A stretch of DNA of 64,000 nucleotides. It comes from Henckelia pumila (lineage: Eukaryota > Streptophyta > Magnoliopsida > Lamiales > Gesneriaceae). Shown here piece by piece: positions 36,229 to 49,000 of this stretch (the first letter of the stretch is position 1; each line of letters starts with the position of its first letter). Both the position numbers and the translations under genes were made by a program. The stretch spans positions 84,524,151 through 84,588,150 of the forward strand of contig NC_133120.1 of assembly GCF_033568475.1 (NCBI RefSeq), written 5' to 3'. Below the pieces are notes generated by a model, which had not been told where the DNA came from, ran no database searches, and saw only the letters and a program-made list of their open reading frames with translations.

Positions 36229-36498
36229 TCTATACTATTAATAAAACAAGAGGGATGAATAGTAACTTTTTTTTTTTTTGTGAAGCTTTTTTTTTTTTTT
36301 TTTAATTCCAAATCTATCCTTCCATACATTAACTCTTAAACATATTTAATTTTGTAGAGATGCTTAATTTCTCATATTTATATAAAGAATTATCTTACTA
36401 AAGCTTATATCATATTTATTTTTCTTAAATTGAAATTTCAAAAAAAAAAAGTGCAAACATATTATGTTTGGCACACAACGTGTGTGCTCGGTTGCTAG
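36229..36498 (+). mobile_element. Short non-autonomous Helitron
   Basis: Starts TCTATACTATTAATAAAAC, a close match to plant Helitron 5' termini. Ends with the hairpin GCACACAACGTGTGTGC followed by TCGGTTGCTAG (CTRR end). The insertion site is A|T: A at 36228 and T at 36499, with no target duplication, as Helitrons require. Only 270 bases, no RepHel. Confidence 0.85.
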
Positions 36499-36898
36499 TA
36501 ATAATAATGTTCCAAAGGAGATGTCTAAGTTGGTGGAGTAGATACGCATTTAACAAAGGTTTACCCAATGCACACCAAAAAATAGTCAATGCGAGTTATC
36601 AACTCGTAAAAATAAAAAATTATAATGATAATCCTTGTGGAAAAATATCTGGTAAGTTTTCTTTCCGAACCACAAACTCAGACCGGGCACATTACACGCC
36701 ATTATACTACTTGAAAATATATTGATATAAAATATCTAAACGATTCATATATTTTTTTTCAAACATTTTCTTCCGCATAACATCATGTCAAATTTGTTCA
36801 AAAAAAAACATCATGTCAAATTTAATATAAGAATATAATTTTAGATGATTGAGTGTATGGTAAGATAAAAGTATAAATTAGATATTTACTAGTTACAC

Positions 36899-36899
<1 letters not shown>

Positions 36900-36943
<44 letters not shown>

Positions 36944-37279
36944 CGACAACAATAATAATAATAAGAGAAAATTTCTTTGATAATGTATAGTTTTTATTTT
37001 GTGATTTCGGTCATTAATATTTTAAGATTTTAGTTTTAGTCGATTATTTTTGTTTTTTTTTTTGGTAATTTAAGTACTTTTTTCGATGTGTCGCTGATGT
37101 GACATCAATGCAATGTTGATGTGGAGCTGACTTGTATAATGTCACTGAGCATTTTTGAATAAAAATACTAAAATTGTCAAAAATCAAAAAATAAAGACTA
37201 AAATTGAATTATTAAAACTTAAAACATCGAAATCGCAAAGTAAAGAACATACATAATTAAAATTGTAATTTTCCATAAA

Positions 37280-37310
<31 letters not shown>
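36900..37310. repeat. ATA microsatellites and a diverged inverted-repeat element
   Basis: ATA/AAT runs lie at 36901-36940 and 37281-37310. Between them, about 36966-37262, the two sides are imperfect inverted copies (GTGATTTCGGTCATTAATAT against, reversed, TTGCGATTTCGATGTTTTAA, each with a TTTTAGT block). This suggests an old MITE of the same general type as the element at 56434. Ends are uncertain. Confidence 0.5.
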
Positions 37311-37841
37311 TGTTGCATTAAAAGAGATATTATAACCGGAATATAGATATAATATATGGACGTATTAACATTAACTAAAAATTCAACGATATATATATAA
37401 CTAATAATAAGGCACAAAAAGGTTAGTGAATGTATCAATCAGTCAAAAAGCATAAATCAGGCAAAAATGCAATCATTATTTTTGTCAGTGCAAACATCCA
37501 AATCCTGTCCCTAGCTATTTCATTTTATATATATTTGAACGATCGACGGACTACTGACTCATGGAACTTGGTATATATATGTTAGATATGAACTATCTTT
37601 TGTCTTTTTTGTTAAAAATATAAATAAATAAACAGGACGATTTTATATTTATATTAAACCAAGTCAAATGAAACTACATCAGAAAGTTGATTTGTTGATC
37701 GCCTAAAAAATACAAATTTATAAATATTTCAATCCAAAGCAAGTGTATAGTGGCTTATTATATCACCCGGTGCAGCATATATCGTTCAAACAGTTCGAAC
37801 CCCACATAATTATGTAGGGCCCGGCCCCCATGAACGGCCCA

Positions 37842-37872
37842 GATCCACCGGGTAAATTTCACCCGGTGGATC
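37842..37872. repeat. Perfect 12-bp stem-loop
   Basis: GATCCACCGGGT and ACCCGGTGGATC are separated by 7 bases, inside a GC-richer patch (37765-37890) that also holds ATCACCCGGTGCAGCAT. Probably part of a small repeat family; the role is unknown. Confidence 0.7.
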
Positions 37873-38745
37873 ATAGAACTTCCCGTGTATAGTATGAGTT
37901 TTATTTGCTTTATACACGTGCCACGTAAAAAAGGTTTGATGTAAAATAGATATTATAATATTTGATAAGTCTAGTGGTTTTTAAATAAAATTTGACATAA
38001 AAAAACTCCAAGTTAAACATTAAAATTGACAAATTACAAAATAAAAATTACAAACAAATTAATTTATAAGACCAAAATTATAATTTTCTTATTATCGAGC
38101 TTCATGGGCGGCTCCATGTAGGGGCAAGGCCGAAGGGGGCAGTACGCTTATTTTTAAAAAAATTGTATTGATAAATTTTTTGAATATAAGTTTATTTTTA
38201 AAAAAATCATATATATAAATTATTATTAATAAAAAATTAAAACTTTATACAATTAATCAATAATCCATGTTTGAAGAGTGAAAATAATTTTTTTCTTCTT
38301 TATTAATTTAATTCATATTTGTTGTTAGTCCAACCAAAGTTTTCATATCAAACAATCGAACAGAAGATAAATATTTGAATGATAACGTAATTAATTATAT
38401 TAAAAATATTATATTTTGTATCATATCGAATATAGTTTGTACTAATTATTTTCGAAAAATTTCAACTCTTAAGAGACATTTTTAGTTAGATCCAAAATTA
38501 AAAATATTATTTATATTTTTTTATTATATTTTAATTTTTGCTATCGATGATTATATACATGTGTGTATTATTCTTTAAATTTTTGTCCTTTTTTGATAAA
38601 ATTTTTAGATACGCTTCTATTGAGGTTAATACATTGACATGTGAAGTACATACGTGTATTTTTTTTAGCTGTTATAAAATGTATGTAAGTAATAGTTAAA
38701 TTTTTTTGTTATCGTGTTACCTAACTTCTTTGTATTCCATGTGAT

Positions 38746-40764
38746 GGGTTTTTTAAATAAATATTATAAATAAATAAAAATTTTAACAACTATAACAAAT
38801 ATAAAAAATTTAAAGAAATATAATAATATGGGGTTTGAAACCCCACCTTATGGAGAAGTTGGGGTCTCAGACCCCTACTCTTCATTGTGCTTCAAGGAGT
38901 CGGGCTCTTAGACTCCGACTCTTTGACAATAACAGTATCATCCGGTATTTTTTTAAAATTTAATTTAAAATAAAAAAATCAATTGAAAAAATAATGTGTG
39001 TGTACAAATATATCACGAATATTTTATTCCAGCGTTCGCCATCCCTAATGGAGGACGTGCTTCATGGAAAGCGTCCGCTGTCCTTGATGGATGACGCTTC
39101 TTCCATGAAATTTTTTATTATTATTATTACACTTTCTTTTCTTTTTTTGGTTTTTAATTAATCATATAATTAATAAAAATTTTTTATAAAATTATAATTT
39201 ATTTATTATTAACGTGTAATTTTGGTTTTCAAAATTTTTTAAATTTTAATTATAAATTTTGAATTTGGTGCTCATTTTAAAAAATTATTAAGTGGACGAA
39301 AATAATAAAATAAATTGATTAAATGAACTTTTTTGTGATCATCATATTTATAAAAAATATTGGGTAACTTAAATAAAAATATTTTATTTTTTTATTATAT
39401 ATTTTTTACTATAAATTTTATTTTTAATTACAAATTTGGTTATATGAGTTGTTGGTTTATTTTAATTTGTTTGAATTTATGAAGGTCTTTTTAAAACAAA
39501 AAAAAAAAAGAGGCCAAAGCCTCTTATTTTAATTCATTGAATAAGAAAACATTACATGGACTAGAAATTTCCAAATAATGAAAACATGGCGTGCACCTAT
39601 ACGTGCTCAAATTACAAAACTAAGATGAATTAATTCGAAAAATAAGAAAACATTACATGGCCAAAGCCTCTTTCAATTATATAAACATACCTAGATGAAT
39701 TAATTTGAAAAATTTTATGTTTGTAAATATTTTAAACGCAGAATAAAAAATCTCGTTTATATATATTTAAAATTTGAAAGTTTGATTCTAAAAATCTAAA
39801 GTATACTTAATAAAAATAAATAAATAATTTTTTAAAAAAATAAAATTTTACAAAATAAATATTAATGCTGAAAATATATATTAAATATACACATTTTTTT
39901 TCAAACATAAATTATTTTTTGAATTAATTCATCTAGGTATATTTATATAATTGAAAGACCTTCATAAATCCAAAAAAATTAAAATAAATCAACAATTGAT
40001 ATAACCACATTTGTAATTAAAAAATAAAATTTATATTAAAAAAATAAAATAAAAATTAAAAAAAAATATTTTTATTAGGTTACCCAATATTTTTATAAAT
40101 ATGATGATCACAAAAAGTTCATTTAATCAGTTTATTTTATTATTTTCATCTCCTTAATAATTTTTTTTAAATGCGCACCAAATTCGAAATTTATAATTAA
40201 AATCTAAAAATTTTGAGAACCAAAATTACACATTAATAACAAATAAAATATAATTTTATAAAAAAATTATTAATTATATGATTAATTAGAAAACAAAAAA
40301 AAAAAGAAAACAATAATAAAAAAAATGCCGCGTAGGAAGCGTCCTCCATTAGGGAATGTGCTTCCCATGTGGCACGTGCGGACGCTGGAATAAATTTAAT
40401 AAATTCAATACGATCTTAAATTATTTCATTTATGATTTAAATATAATTTTTTTTAAACTATAAATACCCATATTTTTTTGCCATATTTATAAAATTTATA
40501 TTTCTTATTTTTAAAAATGATAGAAAAATGATTAAATGTTTAGAATAATTATAAACTTATAAAATTATAACAAATTAAACAAATTTACATGTTTAAATCG
40601 AAGTCTGAAACCGACACCTCAAAAAGAACGAGGAGTCGGGGCCCCGACTCCTTCATAAGGTGGGGTTTCAAACCCCACGTTATTATATTTCTTCAAATTT
40701 TTTGTATTTGTTATAGTTATTTAAAAAGAAATTATTATTTATAATATTTATTTAAAAAACCCTT
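38746..40764. mobile_element. 2.0-kb foldback (hairpin) element, MULE- or hAT-like
   Basis: The left end GGGTTTTTTAAATAAATATT is matched in reverse at the right end near 40762. Matching inverted blocks continue inward: GGGGTTTGAAACCCCACCTTAT (22 bases; 38831 against 40656), the GCGTCC blocks (39030-39100 against 40325-40395) and GATGATCA at 39335 against 40105. The arms reach about 39490 and 39955, and the centre is itself partly self-complementary. CATGTGAT occurs on both sides (38738-38745 and 40765-40772), an 8-bp match that extends to 9 bp with one mismatch. No transposase frame. A transcript would fold into a hairpin with arms of about 0.75 kb. Confidence 0.75.
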
Positions 40765-41317
40765 CATGTGATGGTAATGTAAAATATCCCCCAAAAAAAA
40801 AATCAGAATTTGTTTTTTTTTTTCCCTTGAATTCTTGCATTTATTTTGACCATTAAAAAATTCTAATCATCGACAGTCACGTCATGCGATTGGACATAAA
40901 TAACCAAATAATTAAGTATATATATTTTTAGGCATGAAATAAATATATTCGATTTTTTGTAATTATATAATCTGCTAGCTAGCTTGCCACGAAATTAATA
41001 AGTATTTAATTAAAACCGAACTTTTGTGCACAGTATCGATAAATTAATAGTTTTTTTAAATGATAAATTAATTGTTTTACTGATGCATTGTACGAGCTTG
41101 TTATTATTGCGTCAATTTGGTAACCTACCATTATGAATATATTGAGAATTGCACATAAAAACTAAAATAGTAATGGGCCACATGTTTCGGCAGACACAAA
41201 AATCATATCAATAAATATTATATATATATATATTATATATATATATATATATATATTGTGTCATTCTCTCAAAATAGGGCAAGTGGCAAGTAATTAACAG
41301 TACAAGTGATAAGCTCT

Positions 41318-41329
41318 ATAATATCAATG
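41318..41329. repeat. Target-site duplication of the nested LINE (left copy)
   Basis: ATAATATCAATG, identical to 55067-55078, marks the site into which the LINE fragment inserted. Confidence 0.85.
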
Positions 41330-41473
41330 TTTTTTTTTTTTTTTTTTTAAACACAGGGCATTTATCGTAAAATCAAGAACAATACATAGGGGAGTACAAA
41401 CCAATGAGACAACCAATAAATGCTGGTGTCTTCAAGCAAACAAAAGGACTATCATAAAAACGGAAATGTCTAG
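41330..41473 (-). mobile_element. 3' end of a 5'-truncated L1-type LINE, with poly-A tail
   Basis: On the minus strand this part encodes RHFRFYDSPFVCLKTPAFIG and ends at a stop at 41375-41373. A short 3' region and an A tail (T run 41330-41349 on the plus strand) follow. It completes the RNase H-type frame of 54776-55066. The two parts are separated by an inserted LTR element. The tail abuts the 12-bp target duplication. Confidence 0.8.
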
Positions 41474-42488
41474 TGATGTGAATATCATAAAATGTGTACC
41501 CGGGTGTGGGTATGACTCCGGAATAAAAATAGCAGCAAGCTTCCTCGCCTCGTCTTGAAGTTCCTCTACATACCAGAAACAAGAAAACTCGTCAGTGGGA
41601 CGCCAGAGGGTTCTCCGACATCGCCACTCCGATGCTTAAGTTAGATTAAGATGTATGGAGTGGGCTTATTAGATTTAGAAAAATTGAGTGTGAATGTGAA
41701 GATATATATGAACGTAAAAGAACCTGAAGAACATACCATAGCCAGGCTAAGGGACCTGGTATTTATAGGAATCCTAGGAGACCCCAATAATTGCATGGTA
41801 TGGGTTTCTGACAGCTATTAATTGTGATAAGACACTTCATGTAAATTTTGGATAACTCCCATACCTATTCATTATTATTCTGGCAATCCCTGACGATGCC
41901 CATGCTGTGGGACCCGTGTTCTGATTTGGCCCGGGAAGGGTCCTCTGGCCTAGGCAGTGTCCTCTGGCCTGGATGACGGGGTGCTCAAGGCCAGGGTGCT
42001 GGGCGTCAGGATGCTGAACACCAGGGTGCTGGGAGGCCAGGATGCTGGACCCAAGGGTGCTGGACACCAGGGTGCTGGGAGGACGGGGTGCTCAAGGCCA
42101 GGGAGCTCCGGGTGACAGGGTGCTCGGGGCTAGGGTGCTCGGGGCCAGGGTGCTCCGGGTGACAGGGTGCTCGAGGACAGGGTGCTGGGAGGCCAGGGTG
42201 CTGGACACCAGGGTGTTCCGGGTGACAGGGTGCTCGAGGCTAGGGTGCTTGGGGTGACAGGGTGCTCGAGGCCAGGGTGCTCGGGGCAAGGGTGCTCCGG
42301 AGGGTTCTCTGCCTAGGAAGCGAGGACACCTCTTGGCAAGGGAAGAGACCTCTGGCAAGGGAAGGGAAGACACATTTTCCTTGTTTCGCTGATCTTCTCT
42401 TGCCACCAACCTAGAACCCATCTCGCGTCCGGGCTCTCGACAATCACTCGGGTTTGGTGATAACCCGGGATATTTCACCGGGGTATCA
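41474..42488 (-). repeat. 3' LTR of the LARD-like element
   Basis: Direct copy of 53806-54775. About 41985-42300 is a GC-rich minisatellite built of short units such as GGGTGACAGGGTGCTCGAGG. Copy number differs between the LTRs and accounts for much of their length difference. Confidence 0.85.
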
Positions 42489-42769
42489 CCACTCATCCCA
42501 AAGATAGTCGGGCTAGGACCTGCTCCGCTGTCTCGAAAAGAACTAGTCTCCAAACTCGAGTGACATGCTATAGCCTCCCTCCTGAACTCTCAAGTAAATG
42601 CCCGGGCCTCAAACCTCCGGGACTTACAAGAGAGGTGCCAGAGCGTAGACTACCCTGGGCTTGCAAATAGATGTCAGGGGGCTGCCCTGGACTTTGAGTA
42701 GGTGTCATGGGGCTGCCATGGACTTTAAATGAGTTGGTGCCATGGGGATGCCATGGGCTTTTAGGTTCC

Positions 42770-43155
42770 AGGGTGGTGGATCGTCTGGGCTTATATTGCT
42801 CGTGAATTACCACGGGCTTGAGTACCAGGGTGGTAGATCACCTGGGTTTTATGGTGTCAGGGTGGTGGATCACCTGGGCTTATATTGCTCGTGAATTACC
42901 ACGGGCTTGAGTACCAGGGTGGTAGATCACCTGGGTTTTATGGTGCCAGGGTGATGGATCATCTGGGCTTATATTGCTTGTGAATTACCACGGGCTTGAG
43001 TACCAGGATGGTAGATCACCTGGGTTTTATGGTGCCAGGGTGGTGGATCACCTGGGCTTATATTGCTCGTGAATTACCACAGACTTAAGTACCATGATGG
43101 TAAATCACCTGAGTTTTATGGTGTCAGGGTCGTAGATCACCTGGGTTTCGAGATA
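42770..43155. repeat. 89-bp minisatellite, just over four copies
   Basis: The landmark TTATATTGCT recurs at 42791, 42880, 42969 and 43058, exactly 89 bases apart. Neighbouring text such as ACCACGGGCTTGAGTACCAG and GATCACCTGGGTTTTATGGT repeats with few changes. It lies inside the LARD-like element. Confidence 0.9.
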
Positions 43156-44368
43156 GAGATATCAGGGCCTTACTTTTAGATCACATGCCCGATCAATAAA
43201 TCTTGAAGGGGGTTATTACTAGATTGCACGGGATACTTGTTATGTGAATATTACGCCTGGCTCAGGAATATTTCCAAGCTTGAAATCTTTCTCTGTATGA
43301 TACTTCGTAAGCTTTTGGGAAATAGATCAACAATGATTTCAAAGCATGCAACGGTGGACCAATGAGACCAAAGTTAAGACTTTGAAAAAGTCAAAGAATA
43401 ACAATGTCATGTAAAGATTGGGTTTTAACCCTTACACCTCAATAAATACTCAAGCCCACCGAATAGAATAAATCATTAAATCCACAACATATCACCAGTA
43501 TGCATTTTAATTATGCAATCGGCTTTTCTCATCTTGTTCACCGAACCACATTCTTTTACGGCTTCATGAAAGATATTCCTTTCGCATAATATTTGAATAA
43601 ATTGAAATGATATAAAATCAATACTTATCTCGTTTCGAAAATATGAGCCGGGTTCTTTTTGAGACACGCATGGAATTATGGCCAAAATAAATTCCCCAAC
43701 TTATGAAGGTTAGCATATGGGAATTAAAATAATAATTTTTGCAAAGGGCCAAAACCTGACAGGTACTCGGGCATAGCTCGAACCCGAGCAATATTCCAAC
43801 GGGGCAATAAATATATCTGGTCTTCCCGCTGGAATGAGAAAACGCCTGATAATAAGACAAGAAACCATTAGTAATCTTTGATCTTCTATGATAAATTGAG
43901 AACATTTTTCCCCTTCCTCATTCTGAAATGGTCGATAGCGTTTTCCCATCTCAGCAGATCCAGACGAGCTTTGGATTTCAGATTCCCGGGCTGAAACACA
44001 TGCTCCTCCGACATCTCCACCTGCGATCGAGGGCCTCTCCTATTAAACTTGGTTCACACTGGTGGCAGCAACGAGGATGCTGATGAGCGTAATGCTCATG
44101 GTGTTCTCGGCTGGTACAGAATTTGGCGCAAAGCATAGCAGACCCGAGTCATTTCCAGCAGCAAGAAACCATAGTTTCGGAGAGGGTGGCAGCAAGGAAA
44201 CACCTGGCGGTGCCGCCAACCCCTAAAATGTAATTGAATTCGGTTGCGCCACTACTCTGTGTATGCCATGGTGGGTACTCGAGATCTTTAATAGGTGTCG
44301 GCTACTTTACACCAGGTTGCCAAGATATTCACACCCCGAGATACTCATACTCGGGCTCGATAACATCG

Positions 44369-46001
44369 TGTTACGCCTTAAACGCATACAAATCTCGTGT
44401 GATGAGATTAATGTTTTTAATTCATTAACAAATCTCATAATATTATGTTTTGATGATTACAAAACTCGGTTAATTGTTACTAACCATTTAAAGTGAGATT
44501 TTGCAGATTAGATTTATTGACAAATAAATTATTGAAAATTATTTTGAAGCTATCAATGTATTTATGAAGTCTCATATTGCTCATATAATGAACACAACGG
44601 TATGTGGATGTCATGAAACCTTGTTATGAGAAAATGAAGAAAAGGACAAGAAAAAGCCAAAAATATGAAGCAACAACTTCCGAAAATTACTGGAGATTTT
44701 ATATGACTCAAAATCAGATCTCCACCAGTCATAATTTAGCTGAGGATGTGTTGAACCAGCAGTCCAAAATTTAGAGCAATCCAACGGCCATATTGAGAGA
44801 TATGATTTTTTCACATATTCTGCACAATACCTACTTTTGCAAGGAACGAAACCATGAAGAGGCAATTTCAAAAATTTACTGGAAACATTTGAAACATCAG
44901 AATCCGATCTCCACCAGTCATAGTCAAGATCAGGATGACGGCTAGATATGGAGTTATGATTTTTCCACAAAAGTTGCGCAGTACCTATTTCTGCAGAACA
45001 TGAAGCGAAGGATGAAGAATCAACTTCCGAAAATTATTGGACGTGTTTGATACATCCAAATCAAATATCCACCAATCAAACTCAAGATCAGGATGTTATA
45101 AACCTTTTGTCCAAATTTCAGATCAATCCAACGGATGGATTGTGAGATATGAATTTTGCAAAAGTGTTGCACAGAATAAGAAGCGAAAATATGATGAAGC
45201 GACTTCCGGAATTTACTGGGCATGTTTGAACCTTTAAATCCCATCTCCACCGTTCAGAATGAATATTAGGATGTGTGAAAGCGTCTGTCAAAATTTTAGC
45301 TCAATCCGACGGTTAGATTGAGGGATATGATTTTTACACAAAATCCGCACAGGGCTATTTTTGAAGGGGATAGCGGCGCCGAACACTTTTTATCACTCCT
45401 TGACTTCCAAACACATGCTCCATGCACCAAAATCAGATTCAAATATTTGCCAACTATAAATAGAGGCCTTCCAAGGTCATTTGGAGACATCCCAACTCAT
45501 CTCTTCTCTCCTTTGCAAGCAATTTCTCAATATCAAAGTGTTTGTGTGATATATTTGAGAGTGTTTGTAAAAATAGTTTGTGAGTTGGTTGTGCTATTGT
45601 TGTAAACACTTGAGTGTGAAGCCAAGTGTGTTGTGCTATTGTTGTAAGCACTTGAGTGTGAAGCCAAGTGTTTGTGTTGAGGCTATCCTTGGAGCCCTTA
45701 AGACCAAGAGTGTTGAGTTGTACGGCTATCCTTGGAGCCATCAAGGCCAAGACGTTGAAGTGCTAGTGGATCTTTGGTTAATCGATCTTAACCAAGAAGG
45801 GGAGATGTAGACGATTTATCGTCGAACTTCCATAAACATCTCTTATCCTTTTACCTTCTTTATTTACATTACGCATTTATTTACCGCACTTATATTTGAT
45901 TGTTTTAAGTCTTCCGTTTGCGTACTAGCATAATTGCTTTAAATGGCTAAAGTTGCCAATAGAACCTAAATCTCTCCCCCCCTCCCCATTAGGTTCTAAC
46001 A
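44369..46001 (+). repeat. 5' LTR of the Copia element
   Basis: About 1.63 kb. A TATAAATAGA promoter motif lies near 45448, with the short direct repeats GTGAAGCCAAGTGT downstream. Confidence 0.88.
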
Positions 46002-49000
46002 AGTGGTATCAGAGCCACACTTTTGAAAAATATTTCAAAAAGGCTCTATGGCAAATCTAGCAAGCGGTTATGCTCAAAGGCAATTAATAAATCGTCCTCC
46101 TCTTTTCAACGGCATAAACTACGGATATTGAAAAAATCAAATGTCCCTATATATTCAATTCGTAGATTACGATCTTTGGAAAGTTACGGTAAAAGGTCCC
46201 TACAAACCAATGAAAGAGGTTGAAGGGATTAAAATTCCTAAGAGAATGGATGACTTTACCAAGGAGGACATGCGATTAATTTCTCAAAATGCTAAAGCTA
46301 TGAATATTTTGCACTGTTCTTTAGATATGAACGAGTACAACCAAATATCAATGTGCTCCTCCGCTAAAGAAATATGGGATAAATTGGAGATATGCCACGG
46401 GGGAACCAACCAGGTCAAGGAAACAAAGATTGACCTCCTAGAGCTCAAACATGAGACATTTGAGATGGAAGCCTATGAAGATAGCGATGAGGAGGAAGCC
46501 AACATATGTCTCATGGCCAAGGATGATGACATCGCCTCCTACGATGATGATGAGGTACCATCTTACGATGAATTACTACAAGCTTATAAGCTTATGTTTG
46601 ACATGGCTAAATCATTTAGAAAAGAAAATAGAAACCTCAAAAATGAATTAGAATCTAAGGAGCATGAAAACCTAAGATTAAAGGATGACATAGCTACCTT
46701 AGAAAAATCATTTTATAAATTCAATGTTAGTAGTAACAAGTTGAATAATTTACTAAGCATGCAAAAATGTAGCTTTGATAAGGGTGGAATAGGGTATGGT
46801 AAGAAATCAATAGATTTTACTAGCCTTATTGCTAAAGCCAAAATGAGATCACCCCCTACATGCTCTTATTGTTATAAAATTGGTCATGCTAGATATAAAT
46901 GTAGATCTTTAAGATTTCAATATAATCAAAAGAGTTATATGAAATGGAGGCCTAAGAGTACTTAACAACTCATCAGTCGGCATTATGAGATCATGATCTA
47001 AGGGAGTTCATTATAGACCGGTTTAAACTGCCTTGACTTGCGACTGGTCTTCCTGATGAACGCTGCTCTGTCCAAAAAATAGGTTTTTAAAGAGGCCATA
47101 GCCCTACCTACTACTGGAAGCACTCTTAGAAAGTGGCGATGATGTTGGTATGAGAGACTGAACTCTTAGAAGTCTATTTTGTATCTCTCTTCTCTAACAC
47201 TGTGGACCCAAAAGAACTAAAGGGTACCAAAATCAATTCTTGAAGGGAAATAGGAAAACTGTTCTTTCTAGCATATGGTATCTAGACAGTGGATGTTCTA
47301 GACATATGACTGGGAACAAGGACCTACTCCAATCCATCAAACCAAAGGAGAAGGGATCTGTCACCTTTGGAAACAACAACAAAGGAGTTATCGAAGGAAT
47401 CGGCTCAATAGGTATTTTTAAATCCTGCTTAATTGATGATGTACTCCTAGTGAAAGGACTTAAGCATAATCTACTAAGCATAAGTCAATTGTGCGATAGA
47501 GGTTATGAAGTCAAATTCACTCCCCAACACTGCACTATATCACTTACATCTGACAAATCTATAAATTTCAAAGGATATAGAAGTGAAAATATATACAAGG
47601 TTTCTTTAAATAATTTATCTTTATCAAATATCAAAAGCCTTGTATCCTTGAATGTTGATGACAACATTCTTTGGCATAGACGACTAGGTCATGTTGGTCC
47701 TAGTACCATTGAAAAACTTTTTAAACTTTATTTAGTTGTTGGTATGCCAAAACTCAATTTAAAATTAGATTTTGTTTGTGATGTATGTCAACTTGGCAAA
47801 CACACAAGAGAATCTTTTAAAAGAAAAAATTTTGTATCAACTTCTATGCCCCTTGAACTTCTTCACCTAGATCTATGTGGTCCCTCGAGGAATGCTAGCC
47901 TAGAAGGGAAGCTTTATGCATTTGTCATTGTGAATGATTCCTCACGTTTCACGTGGACATTGTTTTTAGCCCACAAAAATGATGTCTTTGATTATTTTAA
48001 AACTTTTGTCAAACGAGTTGAGAATGAGAAAAATCTTTCAATAAAACATATCTGTAGTGACCACGGAACTGAATTTCAAAATAAGAGTTTTACAAATTTT
48101 TGTGAAGAGAAAGGCATCGGTCACAATTTTTCTTGTCCTAGGACTCCTCAACAAAACGGGGTCGTTGAGAGGAAAAATAGGACACTTGTGGAAATTGCGA
48201 GGACCATGATATGTGAGCATTCTCTACCAAAATATTTTTGGGTTGAAGCAATGAACACTGCCTGTTACATTATCAATCGTGTATCAATAAGACCAATTCT
48301 CAAGAAAACTTCATATGAATTATGGAGAGGGAGAAAGCCTAACATTTCTTACTTTCGGGCTTTTGGATGAAAATGCTACATTCATAATAATGGTAAGGAA
48401 AACCTCGGCAAATTTGATGCCAAATCCGACAAAGGTATTTTTCTTGGGTATTCTACTACGAGTAAGTCTTTTAGAGTATTTAATAAACGCACTTTACTTG
48501 TTGAAGAATCAATGCATGTTGTATTTGATGAATCTATGTCTATAGTTTCTCGCACTAACAATGATGATGTAGAATTACTCGAAGAAAAGATGACTTCATC
48601 AAGCTTAAATGATATTGATATTTCTGTTGAGGAAACACCACTTTCGAAGGATTGGACGCTTCACAAAGATCATCCGATGGATCTTATCATTGGTAGTCCT
48701 TCGAAGGGAGTAACCACTCGCTCTTCACTTAATAATATTTGCAATCATCTTGCTTTTGTTTCGCATGTTGAACCTAAGTGCATTGATGATGTTTTATTAG
48801 ATGATTCATGGATTATTGCTATGCAAGATGAATTAAATGAATTCAAGCGCAATGATGTTTGGAATCTTGTTCCTAGGCCGCATGATAGATCTATTATTGG
48901 TACTAAATGGGTCTTTAGGAATAAACTTGACGAGCATGGTACTATCACTAGAAATAAAGCTAGGCTTGTAGCTAAAGGATATAGTTAAGAAGAAGACATT

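Noticed and set aside
42042-42553. Open frames over the LARD LTR (repeats of SLEHPVTR-like text)
   Set aside because: Translations of the GC-rich minisatellite, not a gene.
44611-45810. Several short open frames repeated in 51000-52267
   Set aside because: They are in the Copia LTRs, occur in both copies, and have no gene-like features.
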